A DNA stretch of 64,000 nt from assembly GCA_003169835.1 (NCBI GenBank), contig PNAI01000016.1, forward strand, positions 1-64,000, given 5' to 3'. Source of the stretch: Hyphomicrobiales bacterium (GTDB lineage Bacteria; Pseudomonadota; Alphaproteobacteria; Rhizobiales; Xanthobacteraceae). Of this stretch, positions 38,327-46,666 are shown piece by piece (the stretch's first letter is position 1; the number at the start of each line of letters is the position of its first letter). The translations under genes were made by a program, and so were the position numbers. A model generated the notes under the pieces. The model made no database searches. It worked only from the letters and a program-made list of their open reading frames with translations, and was not told the DNA's origin.

Positions 38327-38400
38327 ACACTCCCAATTTCACGCCAAATTTCGCGGGATATGGCGGCCAAAAAGCCGGCCAAGTCGCTGGCAGGGAGTGT
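38327..38400 (-). promoter_or_regulatory. Inverted repeat that could sequester the metK ribosome-binding site
   Basis: On the minus strand ACACTCCC (38400-38393) can pair with GGGAGTGT (38334-38327). The second arm contains the metK Shine-Dalgarno GGGAG, nine bases before the GTG start. Between the arms an inner hairpin, TGGCCGGC-TTTTT-GGCCGCCA with one mismatch, is seen at 38382-38361. This could be a leader control element. It does not match the known SAM-II fold by eye. Confidence 0.4.
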
Positions 38401-38513
38401 TTGTTACAGTGTCCCGGAGCGCGGTCAAGATGTGGGCAGCAGTGGGGCGGTCTTGGGCCGTCTTGGGCAAACGCCCTGGCCGTGGTTTCGCAGCCGGCGA
38501 GGGTAAGTGTGCG

Positions 38514-38921
38514 TCAGTCTTCGGCAATCTGCTCCACGAGGTCGACGATGCGCCGGCGCAATTTTGCGCTCTTAATCCGCATGAAGGCCTTGGTGAGAGC
38601 GAGCCCGTCGGAGGTCGCGAGGAAGTCCGACACATAGGCGGGAGAAGGCGCCTCCGACATTCCGGGCGGTGCGTGGTGGCCCGGTACGGCCGGCGCGCCG
38701 TCGAAGAAAAATGACACCGGCACCTGGAGGATGTGGGAAATTTGTTGCAAGCGACTTGCACCAATTCGGTTGGCGCCCTTCTCATACTTTTGGACTTGCT
38801 GGAATGTGAGGTCGAGTGCGTTGCCGAGTTTTTCCTGACTCATGCCAAGCATCATCCGGCGCATACGAACGCGCGCGCCGACATGCTTGTCGGTCGGATT
38901 CGGCGCTTTCTTAGCAATCAT
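38514..38921 (-). CDS. praR: XRE-family regulator, PraR/PhrR-like
   Basis: A DNA-binding regulator of the rhizobial PraR/PhrR group, known to affect biofilm, symbiosis and acid-stress genes. The helix-turn-helix is at about residues 18-75: VRMRRMMLGMSQEKLGNALD, then LTFQQVQKYEKGANRIGASR and LQQISHILQVPVSFFF. The C-terminal part ends KLRRRIVDLVEQIAED. The ATG at 38921 has GGGAG six bases upstream; the ATG at 38924 is the alternative. It lies between lnt and metK, the same order as in Sinorhizobium and Rhizobium. The symbol is assigned by context and sequence similarity, not proved. Confidence 0.85.
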   Translation of the reverse strand: MIAKKAPNPTDKHVGARVRMRRMMLGMSQEKLGNALDLTFQQVQKYEKGANRIGASRLQQISHILQVPVSFFFDGAPAVPGHHAPPGMSEAPSPAYVSDFLATSDGLALTKAFMRIKSAKLRRRIVDLVEQIAED

Positions 38922-38959
38922 CATGATCTCCCAACACGCTTCCAATGCTTCTAAAGCTC

Positions 38960-38990
38960 ATAATTCAATTGCGCGCAATGCGCGAATTAT
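38960..38990. promoter_or_regulatory. Nested palindrome upstream of the praR-like gene
   Basis: ATAATTC (38960-38966) and GAATTAT (38984-38990) enclose the perfect palindrome TTGCGCGCAA (38969-38978). It lies about 40 bases upstream of the regulator start, where an autoregulatory operator would be expected. The 250-base gap to lnt has no other feature. Confidence 0.4.
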
Positions 38991-39175
38991 CGCGACCGTC
39001 ATGCGTCGGCAGAAGTCGAAAAGAGTTAATTCCCGCGCGGACCTTCGTGTCGTGACGTTGTCTGCAATTTACCCGTCATTACTTGTGTCATCGCTCGAAA
39101 TGCTACATTTCCGTGCACGTGTTAAAATGCCGAGTTGCAGCATAGCGCGTTTGCATACAGCGCATGGCAATCAAT

Positions 39176-40801
39176 TCAATGCTGCCTTAGTCGACGACGA
39201 ACGATAATCACAGCAGCGATCACTAGAAACATTCCAATCAAACCATCGCCCATCCGCGCATAGAGTGTCGGTTCAATGGGCTGCGGGAGTTGTGCGTCGA
39301 GGACCGCTTCTTGGCCGAGTGGCAATGACTTGACGATGCGGCCGAGCGGATCGATCACCGCCGAAATTCCGGTATTGGCTGCACGCACCAGTGGCAGGCC
39401 TTCTTCGATTGCGCGCACACGGGCCTGTTGCAGGTGCTGGTAAGGTCCGCTGCTCGTGCCAAACCAGCCGTCGTTGGTCAGGTTGACCAGCCAATTCGGC
39501 CGCTCGCCGCCGCGCGGCACCGCACCGGGGAAGATGATCTCATAGCAGACGAGCGGCAGAAAACGCGGCGTGTGGGGCACGCTTATGGGGCGATGCCGGT
39601 CGCCAGAGATAAAGCCGCCCGGCAACTTGGTGAGCTGCGTCAGCCCGAGGCGTTCGAGGGTGTCCTGGAAGGGCAGATATTCGCCGAAAGGAACAAGGTG
39701 GACCTTGTCGTAGATCGCGAGAATCGAGCCGCCGTGGTCGATCGCGTACACCGAATTATAGGCACGCGGACCCTTTGCGCGCGAGGTGGAATCAGGGGCA
39801 CGGACCGCGCCGGTGATCAGCACGGTGCCCGCGGGCAGCAGATCGGCGATTTGCGCAAGCGCGTCAGGTTCGCGCGCAAGAAAAAATGGAAACGCCGATT
39901 CCGGCCAGATCAGATGCGTTGCGTCACCCACTCCGGCCGATCGCGGGCCGGTCGCGCGGCTGGAGAGCGCGATGTAGCGATTCATGACCTGCTGTTTGGC
40001 GTTGTAGTTGAACTTTTCGTCCTGCGGTAGATTGGGTTGCATGATCCGCAGGCGCACGCCATCGACAAACTCGGTCGGGTGCAGTGAGAGGCGTGTCGCG
40101 CCGAAAGCCGCGAGCGCTGCGAGCGTGACAATGGCGAGCAGGAATGGAAGCGCCGGCCGGCGCGTGTCGGCACTCTCGTCGGCAAGCGTTGCGGGACTCG
40201 CGAAGATCGCAACCGCAAAAAATGTGAGGCCCCACAGGCCAAGCAAGGCCGAAACCTGTGCAAGCACCAGCGGTCCGGTCAGGGTGTAGCCGAAGGCGTT
40301 CCACGGAAAGCCGGTGAACAAATGTCCGCGCAGCCATTCGGCGATGGTGAGCGTCAAGGCAAGGGTGAGAATGCGAATCGGTCCGCGCGTCCAAAGTGCG
40401 CGCGCAATTGCAAAGCCGAGTGCGGTGTAAATCGCGAGATACGCCGGCAGCGCGGTGACGGCGATCGGCAGTAGCCAGCCGAAGGTCTTGGCGTCGACCA
40501 GAAATGCATGGCCGATCCAATAGAGTCCGGCGACGAAATAGCCGAACCCGAACCACCAGCCGGCAACGGCCGCGCTCAAGGCGCCGCCCCATCGTCCGGA
40601 GGCAGCACCATCGATCAGCCAGATCATCACCGGAAAAGTGACGAACAGCAGCGGCCAGAAGTCGAAGGGCGCCAAGCCCAGGACCGAGATGGCGCCGGCG
40701 GTAAATGCAATCGCGGCGCGCCGCCAACCCCAGGCCAGCACGACCGGATGCGAAAGCCGCGTGACAATCGTTGTTGGCTGGCGAGTTTGCGTGAGGGTCA
40801 C
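39176..40801 (-). CDS. lnt: Apolipoprotein N-acyltransferase
   Basis: Transfers the third acyl chain onto the N-terminal cysteine of lipoproteins, in the inner membrane. The first half has about seven to eight hydrophobic spans. The second half is a nitrilase-type domain with all three catalytic residues: Glu in LIWPESAFPFF, Lys in YDKVHLVPFGEYLPF and Cys in PLVCYEIIFPG. A last membrane span (GDGLIGMFLVIAAVIIV) closes the chain. At 541 residues it is the expected size. The GTG at 40801 overlaps the stop of the CorC-like gene (GTGA), indicating coupled translation. Confidence 0.95.
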   Translation of the reverse strand: MTLTQTRQPTTIVTRLSHPVVLAWGWRRAAIAFTAGAISVLGLAPFDFWPLLFVTFPVMIWLIDGAASGRWGGALSAAVAGWWFGFGYFVAGLYWIGHAFLVDAKTFGWLLPIAVTALPAYLAIYTALGFAIARALWTRGPIRILTLALTLTIAEWLRGHLFTGFPWNAFGYTLTGPLVLAQVSALLGLWGLTFFAVAIFASPATLADESADTRRPALPFLLAIVTLAALAAFGATRLSLHPTEFVDGVRLRIMQPNLPQDEKFNYNAKQQVMNRYIALSSRATGPRSAGVGDATHLIWPESAFPFFLAREPDALAQIADLLPAGTVLITGAVRAPDSTSRAKGPRAYNSVYAIDHGGSILAIYDKVHLVPFGEYLPFQDTLERLGLTQLTKLPGGFISGDRHRPISVPHTPRFLPLVCYEIIFPGAVPRGGERPNWLVNLTNDGWFGTSSGPYQHLQQARVRAIEEGLPLVRAANTGISAVIDPLGRIVKSLPLGQEAVLDAQLPQPIEPTLYARMGDGLIGMFLVIAAVIIVRRRLRQH

Positions 40802-41958
40802 GGTTGAGGCGGGGTTTTGGGAGCGTTCAAGTCGGCGGATGGTTTTGCCGGTTCTTCGGTATTCGGCAAAGTCGATGGTGCGATGGTCACGTTGCGCTTG
40901 TCGGGTTCGGCCGCGCGCTGAGTGCCATCGCGATTGCGCTTGGGTCGATCCTTGCTGCGGTGGATTTTTATCTTTTTGATGCGCCGCGGATCGGAATCGA
41001 GCACCTCGAGTTCAAAGCCGGTTGGGCCAGGCACCAGCTCACCGCGCAGCGGCAGGCGGCCGACCTGCGCCATCAGCAAGCCGCCGAGCGTGTCGACATC
41101 CTTGGCTGCTTCGCTCACATCGAACTCGGGGCCGACCGCAGCGGATACGTCCTCAAGGCTTGCGCGCGCGTCCGCGAGGAACGTGCCGTCTGGCTGGCGC
41201 ATCACGGTCGGGGCGGTGTCCTCGTCATGCTCGTCGGCAATCTCGCCGACAATCTGCTCGACGATGTCTTCCATCGAGACGATGCCGTCGGTGCCGCCAT
41301 ATTCATCGACCACGAGCGCGAGGTGAATGCGGCTGGCCTGCATTTTGGCGAGCAGGTCGAGCGCCGGCATCGAGGGCGGAACGAACAGGATTTCCCGCAC
41401 AATGCGGATGGCGGAGAGCGGCAATGCGAGATCGATGGCTTTGAGATCAAGGCCGGCGGGTAGCGACTTCTTGCGCTTGGTTTGTTTGCCCGTGCTCACC
41501 GCGGCTTGCGACATCATGAACGCGATGAGGTCGCGGATGTGAACCAGACCGGTCGGGTCGTCGAGTGTGTCGTTGTAGACGACGAGCCGCGAATGGGCGG
41601 CAATCTGGAACGTCTTCAGGAGTTCTCCGAGCGCGATGTCCTGATGCACGGCGACAATGTCGGCGCGCGGCACCATGACGTCATCGATCCGGCGCTCGCG
41701 CAGCGCCAGGATATTCTGAAGCATGGCGCGTTCTTCCGGCGAGACGCCGGTCTTGCCGGGGACGGCGGCTTCCAGGACGACCTCAAGATCGGCGCGGGTC
41801 GGTCCGGTTTTCCAGCCGAAGAGGGCGCGCGTGAAGCGGGTGAAGAATCCCTCGCGGTCGGTCGCGGGTCCGAACGGAGGCGCGACCGGCACCGGAAGGT
41901 TGCGCTGCTCGGCTCCCGCGTCAGTCATTTCGGCGTGCCGGTCGTCGGAGTCAGGCAT
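40798..41958 (-). CDS. CorC/TlyC-like CBS-domain protein
   Basis: A soluble member of the CorC/HlyC (hemolysin C-like) family, often linked to magnesium/cobalt homeostasis or envelope functions. Two CBS domains lie at about residues 80-220 (DVMVPRADIVAVHQD, HSRLVVYNDTLDDPTGLVHIRDL and LALVVDEYGGTDGIVSMEDI). The CorC_HlyC transporter-associated domain follows (EFDVSEAAKDVDTLGGLLM ... GELVPGPTGFELEVLDSDPR). The tail is Lys/Pro-rich. The ATG at 41958 has GAGG seven bases upstream; a GTG at 41970 overlaps the ybeY stop. It belongs to the miaB-phoH-ybeY-corC-lnt block conserved in rhizobia. Confidence 0.92.
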   Translation of the reverse strand: MPDSDDRHAEMTDAGAEQRNLPVPVAPPFGPATDREGFFTRFTRALFGWKTGPTRADLEVVLEAAVPGKTGVSPEERAMLQNILALRERRIDDVMVPRADIVAVHQDIALGELLKTFQIAAHSRLVVYNDTLDDPTGLVHIRDLIAFMMSQAAVSTGKQTKRKKSLPAGLDLKAIDLALPLSAIRIVREILFVPPSMPALDLLAKMQASRIHLALVVDEYGGTDGIVSMEDIVEQIVGEIADEHDEDTAPTVMRQPDGTFLADARASLEDVSAAVGPEFDVSEAAKDVDTLGGLLMAQVGRLPLRGELVPGPTGFELEVLDSDPRRIKKIKIHRSKDRPKRNRDGTQRAAEPDKRNVTIAPSTLPNTEEPAKPSADLNAPKTPPQP

Positions 41959-41966
41959 GGATTGCC

Positions 41967-42539
41967 TCACACCGGGGGATCGCGTGTGACATAAGGGTCG
42001 GGCACGTGAAGGCGCGCCAGGATATCGATCTCCAGCCGTTCCATTTTTTTTGCATCGCGGTCGGTCGCATGATCGTAGCCGAGGAGATGGAGGAAACCAT
42101 GGACGGCAAGATGGACAAGATGATGTCCAAACGTTTTGCCTTCTGCCGCCGCTTCGCGCGCCGTGGTTTCGAAGGCGATGACGATGTCGCCCAGTTGGCG
42201 CGGCGCGTTTGCGATGCGTTTGCCCCGCTCCCCACGCTTCCCCCGCGCGGGGGGAGGGAGAGAGGTTCGCTTGGCCGGAAACGAGAGCACGTTGGTCGGT
42301 GCATCGCGTTTAAGCCATTTGTCGTTGAGCGCACGGATCGCCGAATCATCGGTCAATACGATAGCAAGCTCGGCATGCGGAGTTGAGGCTGACTTTGTTG
42401 AAGCAGACTTGGTCGAGGCTGCGACGCGTATGGCCTTTCGAACGAGGCTCGCGGCCCGCGGGTGCCGGCGCCACTGCGGGGAGGCGACGATGACCTCAAT
42501 TAGCGGCGCCGATTTCCGGCCGCCAGCAGGCGGCCTCAT
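41967..42539 (-). CDS. ybeY: Endoribonuclease YbeY (rRNA maturation factor)
   Basis: A zinc-dependent single-strand endonuclease needed for 16S rRNA 3'-end processing and ribosome quality control. The metal site is intact: HGFLHLLGYDH, preceded by the GHHLVHLAV helix. The family motif NVLSFPA is present but is followed by an unusual insertion, KRTSLPPPARGKRGERGKRI, before the normal PRQLGDIVIAFE. This insertion is the translation of a palindromic repeat at 42221-42270. Near residue 45 a five-residue unit is repeated (ASTKSASTKSAS). The ATG overlaps the phoH stop (ATGA). The protein is 190 residues, longer than the usual 155-170. Confidence 0.93.
   Translation of the reverse strand: MRPPAGGRKSAPLIEVIVASPQWRRHPRAASLVRKAIRVAASTKSASTKSASTPHAELAIVLTDDSAIRALNDKWLKRDAPTNVLSFPAKRTSLPPPARGKRGERGKRIANAPRQLGDIVIAFETTAREAAAEGKTFGHHLVHLAVHGFLHLLGYDHATDRDAKKMERLEIDILARLHVPDPYVTRDPPV
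42221..42270. repeat. Palindromic repeat inside the ybeY reading frame
   Basis: The plus strand reads CCCCGCTCCCCACGCTTCCC then CCGCGCGGGGGGAGGGAGAG. The central CTTCCCCCGCGCGGGGGGA is nearly self-complementary. It resembles the CTCCCCCGC palindromes at 16081 and 28604. On the coding strand it is translated in frame, as the Pro/Arg/Gly/Lys-rich insertion in YbeY. Confidence 0.75.
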
Positions 42540-43573
42540 TCCTTGACCTCGCGTTTGCGCGCGCGCGCCGCTGTGGCTTGGTCGTAGGCCGAGACAATTC
42601 GCGCAACCAATTCGTGGCGAATGACGTCTTCGGCCGTGAAGACGATGTGGGCGATGCCTTCGATCTTGTCGAGCAGGCGTGTCGCCTCGGCGAGGCCGGA
42701 GGTCTGGCCCGACGGCAAATCAACCTGGCTCGGATCGCCGGTGACGATCATGCGACTATTCTCGCCGAGCCGCGTGAGAAACATCTTCATCTGTATCGCG
42801 GTGGTGTTCTGCGCTTCGTCGAGGATGACGACGGCGTTGGAAAGTGTACGGCCGCGCATGAAGGCGAGCGGGGCAATCTCGATTTCGCCGGTCTGCATGG
42901 CGCGCTCGACGATGCGCGAATCCATCATGTCGAACAGCGCGTCGTACACCGGCCGCAAATATGGATCGACTTTCTCGCGTAGGTCGCCGGGCAGGAAGCC
43001 GAGGCGTTCGCCGGCCTCGACCGCGGGGCGCGAGAGGATGATACGGTCGACTTCTTTGCGCTCGAACAACGCGACTGCGTGCGCGACCGCGAGCCAGGTC
43101 TTGCCGGTGCCGGCGGGGCCGGTGCCGAACACCAGCGCATGGCTGCGCAGCGCGCGAATGTAAGTGTCTTGCGTTGTGGTGCGCGCGCGCACCGGGCGCT
43201 TGCGCAAGTTGATCTCTTCAAAGCTCGCCCGTCTGGTCGCGGGGTCGAGATCGAGGGCTGAGCCTTGCGTGATGGCGAGACGGATTGCCCCTTCAACATC
43301 GCCGGCTGCGAGATCGCCGCCGCGCTTGAGCTGTTCGTAGAGGGTTTCGAGCACGCGGCGCGCCTGTTCGCAGGCTGAGCGCGAGCCGGCGATGGTGACG
43401 TGATTGCCGCGCTGCTCGGCGACCACGTCGAGCCGGCGCTCGATCAGCGCAAGATTTTGCCCGTATTGGCCAAATAGCACGGAGGCGAGGCGATTGTCGT
43501 CGAAGGCCAGCACGATCTGGGTTGCGGCGTCGTCCGCGGCGGGGATCAGGTCATCAGGGCCAAGCGTGCGCAA
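42536..43573 (-). CDS. phoH: PhoH-like ATPase (YbeZ type)
   Basis: A cytoplasmic ATPase/RNA-helicase-like partner of YbeY. The P-loop is FGTGPAGTGKTWLAVAHAV, the Walker B is AVVILDEAQNTT, and downstream SRMIVTGDPSQVDLP and IVFTAEDVIRHELVARIV match the family. The N-terminal KH-like portion (GQYGQNLALIERRLDVVAEQRGN) is typical. The start is uncertain: the TTG at 43573 has GGGAG about nine bases upstream and lies just after the miaB stop. A longer form from a TTG at 43654 would overlap miaB by 77 bases. It is 345 residues from the chosen start. Confidence 0.93.
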   Translation of the reverse strand: MRTLGPDDLIPAADDAATQIVLAFDDNRLASVLFGQYGQNLALIERRLDVVAEQRGNHVTIAGSRSACEQARRVLETLYEQLKRGGDLAAGDVEGAIRLAITQGSALDLDPATRRASFEEINLRKRPVRARTTTQDTYIRALRSHALVFGTGPAGTGKTWLAVAHAVALFERKEVDRIILSRPAVEAGERLGFLPGDLREKVDPYLRPVYDALFDMMDSRIVERAMQTGEIEIAPLAFMRGRTLSNAVVILDEAQNTTAIQMKMFLTRLGENSRMIVTGDPSQVDLPSGQTSGLAEATRLLDKIEGIAHIVFTAEDVIRHELVARIVSAYDQATAARARKREVKE

Positions 43574-43577
43574 AAAA

Positions 43578-44960
43578 TCAAACTCCCGTGGCCGCAAGCT
43601 CCGGCGTGCGAATGGCTGCGCGCGCGAGCGTTCCGAACAAACTGTAAGTGCCAAGATCCGTGATCGTCACTTTGTGAATCTCTCCAATCAATTCCGGCGG
43701 TGCCATAACCTGCACCGGTTGGAGATATGGTGAGCGGCCGACAAGTTGGCCAGGCAGCTTACCTTGCTTTTCGAACAGCACGTCAAGGGCGAGGCCGCGG
43801 CAGCGCGCATTGTAGACGGCCTGCTGGCGATCGATGGCATAGAGCAGGCGCGAAAGCCGCTCGGATGTCACCTCGTCGGGCAATTGCGGGAGTTCGGCCG
43901 CAGGCGTTCCCGGGCGTGGCGAATATTTGAATGAGTACGCGCTGGCATAGCCGATCTCGTCGATGAGATTGAAGGAGGCGAGGAAATCATCTTCGCTCTC
44001 GCCGGGGAAGCCGACAATAAAGTCGGAGCTAAAAGCAATATCGGGGCGTATGGCGCGCAAGGTATCGATGACATGGAGATAATCGGCGCGGGTGTGGCGA
44101 CGATTCATGGCGGCGAGAATGCGATCGGAGCCGGACTGCACAGGCAGGTGCAGATGCGGCATCAGGCTGGGCAGATCGCGATGCGCGGCGATCAGACTGT
44201 CATCCATGTCGCACGGATGGCTCGTAGTGTAGCGCAGGCGGGCGATGCCGGGCACTTGCGCAACGCGATATAGCAGGCGGCCGAGCGTCCACGGCAGTCC
44301 GTCGGGTCCATCGCCGTGATAGGCGTTGACATTCTGGCCGACGAGCGTGATCTCGCGCACGCCGGCGTCGGTAAGGCGTTCAATCTCGGCAACGATCTTG
44401 GCCGCGGGACGCGAGCCTTCGGCGCCGCGGGTATAGGGCACGACGCAGAAGGCACAAAATTTGTCGCAACCTTCTTGCACAGTGACGAAGGTGCTCAAGC
44501 CGCGCGCGCGCGTTGCCGCGCGTGTGGGTGCTGCGAGATGGTCGAATTTGTCTTCGATGGGAAATTCGGTGTCGACGACTCTTCCGCGTGCAGCGCGGGC
44601 GAGCAGATCGGGCAGCCGGTGGTAGCTCTGCGGGCCGACCACGATGTCGACGGCCGGCGCGCGGCGGAGGATTTCTTTGCCCTCGGCCTGTGCAACGCAG
44701 CCGGCGACTGCCACGACGACGCAGCGACCGTCGCTCGCGGCGTTCTCCTTAAGCGCGCGGATACGGCCGAGCTCGGAATAGACTTTGTCGGCGGCCTTCT
44801 CGCGAATGTTGCAGGTGTTGAGGATGACGAGATCGGCGTCGTCGGCGGTCGCGGTCTCGACAAAGCCTAAGGGCGCGAGCGTGTCCGCCATACGACGGGA
44901 ATCGTAGACGTTCATCTGGCAGCCGTAGGATTTGACGTAGAGCTTTTGCGGTCTACTCAT
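43578..44960 (-). CDS. miaB: tRNA-2-methylthio-N6-dimethylallyladenosine synthase
   Basis: A radical-SAM methylthiotransferase that modifies A37 of tRNAs reading UNN codons. The N-terminal UPF0004 domain has [13 protein letters not shown] and NTCNIREKA, two of its three cluster cysteines. The radical-SAM motif [15 protein letters not shown] follows, with the TRAM domain at the C terminus ([22 protein letters not shown]). The ATG at 44960 gives [14 protein letters not shown], matching relatives; an ATG at 44990 adds ten residues. It is 460 residues and precedes phoH and ybeY, the standard rhizobial order. Confidence 0.95.
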   Translation of the reverse strand: MSRPQKLYVKSYGCQMNVYDSRRMADTLAPLGFVETATADDADLVILNTCNIREKAADKVYSELGRIRALKENAASDGRCVVVAVAGCVAQAEGKEILRRAPAVDIVVGPQSYHRLPDLLARAARGRVVDTEFPIEDKFDHLAAPTRAATRARGLSTFVTVQEGCDKFCAFCVVPYTRGAEGSRPAAKIVAEIERLTDAGVREITLVGQNVNAYHGDGPDGLPWTLGRLLYRVAQVPGIARLRYTTSHPCDMDDSLIAAHRDLPSLMPHLHLPVQSGSDRILAAMNRRHTRADYLHVIDTLRAIRPDIAFSSDFIVGFPGESEDDFLASFNLIDEIGYASAYSFKYSPRPGTPAAELPQLPDEVTSERLSRLLYAIDRQQAVYNARCRGLALDVLFEKQGKLPGQLVGRSPYLQPVQVMAPPELIGEIHKVTITDLGTYSLFGTLARAAIRTPELAATGV

Positions 44961-45092
44961 GCCGTTCGCTGTCGATCCGGCCAATTTCATCGAAAAATCA
45001 TAAGTTTCCAAAGCTTCTGACTGGCGGCGGACAAAGCCGCCGATTAAGCATCTTCTTAGCCGATCCTGGCAAAAGATGGAATGGCGCGGGTT

Positions 45093-46541
45093 TCAGCCGT
45101 GGCCTGTCTGTAGCGGCTTTTCCTCGAGCAAAGCGAAGCAGACCAGGGCTGCGGCGAGGCTCGCGGCAGCTAAGTAGAACACGCGGGCAAAGCCGTCGGC
45201 GTTATAAATCGTGATGGGCGAGATCGCGGAGGTGGAATTCGATCCGAGCGTGGTCGTACCGATGAGAACAAGGGTGCCGCACAAGGCAATCAGGATCGTG
45301 CTGAACAGACCGCGCGAGAATTGCATCGTGCCGATGGCGGTGCCGAAATGATGGATCGCCACGGTGTTCTGCAGCGCGGTGGAGGCGAGCGGCGGCGTCG
45401 CGCCAAATCCGAGACCGATCAGCGCTAGCAATACCTCGATCCACCACAAATTCAAACTCTCTGCCCGCCACGCCAGCACCAGCACAGCCGCCATCGCCAG
45501 TCCGAGACCGAGCATTGGAACGGTCTTGTAATGGTGCGCGCGCACCATGATCTTGCTCGCGAGACCGGCGCTGGTGTTAAGCGTCGCCATGAGCACCATG
45601 AGACTTAGTCCTGCGGTCGTTGCGGCGAAACCAAGGACGCTTTGCAGATACATGGGCAGGAAAATATTGAGCGCGACGATGGAGCTCCATCCGAAAGCGT
45701 TGGCGGCGATGGCGCAGCGCGCGATCGGGTCTGAGAGTATCGAGAGAGGAATGAGCGGCTCGGGTGCGGTGGCGAGCCGCCACACAAAGCCTACGGCGAC
45801 GACAAGAGATATGGCGAACAGGCTTAGGATCGGCAACGAAGTCCAGGGATAGCGTACGCCGCCGAGATTGAGCGCGAGCATGAACGACACCGCTGCGGCC
45901 ATGATCAGCGCGGCGCCGATGAAATCGAGCCGATGCGGACGCTCGTGACGGGGCAGGCGGCGAAGCAGAGTCAGCGTCAGCACAATCGCGAGCAGGCCCA
46001 GAGGAATGTTGAGCCAGAAAATCACCGACCAGTGCAGATACTCGGCCAGAAAGCCGCCAAACGCGGGTCCACAGGCGCCGGCCGTCGTGTAGGTGAGTGA
46101 GAAGTAGCCGTAATAGCGGCCGCGATCGCGCGGTGCAGCAACATCGCCGAGCACGACCATGCCGGTCGCCGTGAGTCCGCCGCCGCCAAGCCCGTGCAGA
46201 ATCCGCCCGAGGATGAGAACCAGCATGTTGGGCGCGAGCGCGCACACGAGCGAGCCTGCCATGTACAGGCTAACTGCGATGATAAGCGTGATGCGGCGGC
46301 CATGAATGTCGCTGATCTTGCCGTAGAGCGGCGTCACCGCGGTGTTGGCGATGAGATAAGCGGTGATCAGCCAGGGCAGATTGTGAACGTCGCCGAATTC
46401 GCGACCGATGGTGGGCAATGCGCTCGCGAGAATGGTGTTGTCGAGCGAGCCCATGAATACCGGTAGCAACACGCCCAAGACGACAAGCTGCGTTTCCCGG
46501 TGAGTCAAATCGCGTGCGGTTGCGGGTTGAGTGGCGGCCAT
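45093..46541 (-). CDS. MFS multidrug exporter, EmrB/QacA (DHA2) type
   Basis: A proton-driven drug or metabolite exporter of 482 residues. Fourteen hydrophobic spans can be counted. The family motif A (GKISDIHGRRITLI) lies after span 2 and motif C-like segments after span 5 (AGACGPAFGGFLAE). The opening LVVLGVLLPVFMGSLDNTILASALPTIGREFG is typical of DHA2 proteins with Asp in span 1. No EmrA-type periplasmic partner is nearby. It lies downstream of an orphan molybdenum hydroxylase gene and is separated from it by a palindromic repeat pair. The substrate is unknown. Confidence 0.9.
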   Translation of the reverse strand: MAATQPATARDLTHRETQLVVLGVLLPVFMGSLDNTILASALPTIGREFGDVHNLPWLITAYLIANTAVTPLYGKISDIHGRRITLIIAVSLYMAGSLVCALAPNMLVLILGRILHGLGGGGLTATGMVVLGDVAAPRDRGRYYGYFSLTYTTAGACGPAFGGFLAEYLHWSVIFWLNIPLGLLAIVLTLTLLRRLPRHERPHRLDFIGAALIMAAAVSFMLALNLGGVRYPWTSLPILSLFAISLVVAVGFVWRLATAPEPLIPLSILSDPIARCAIAANAFGWSSIVALNIFLPMYLQSVLGFAATTAGLSLMVLMATLNTSAGLASKIMVRAHHYKTVPMLGLGLAMAAVLVLAWRAESLNLWWIEVLLALIGLGFGATPPLASTALQNTVAIHHFGTAIGTMQFSRGLFSTILIALCGTLVLIGTTTLGSNSTSAISPITIYNADGFARVFYLAAASLAAALVCFALLEEKPLQTGHG

Positions 46542-46560
46542 GAGTAATTCTTTACGCCGT

Positions 46561-46660
46561 CACCCTGAGGTGCCGTCGCGAAGCGACGGCCTCGAAGGGT
46601 GGCGGCCTTTACGGAATCCGTCATCCTTCGAGGCTCGCTTCGCTCGCACCTCAGGATGAC
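46561..46660. repeat. Pair of dispersed palindromic repeats
   Basis: Two related hairpin units fill the gap between the MFS gene and the molybdenum hydroxylase gene. The first (46561-46601) has arms CACCCT and AGGGTG around CCGTCGCGAAGCGACGG. The second (46621-46660) has CATCCTTCGAGG and CCTCAGGATG around CTCGCTTCGCTCG. They face opposite ways. This CCTTCGAGG/CCTCAGGATGACGG type is common in Bradyrhizobium-like genomes. The hairpins may also protect or end the upstream transcript. Confidence 0.75.
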
Positions 46661-46666
46661 GGGTCA

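Noticed and set aside
38321-38513. A SAM-II or other named SAM riboswitch before metK
   Set aside because: The inverted repeat is real, but the conserved pseudoknot sequences of SAM-II were not found by eye, so only a generic leader structure is reported.
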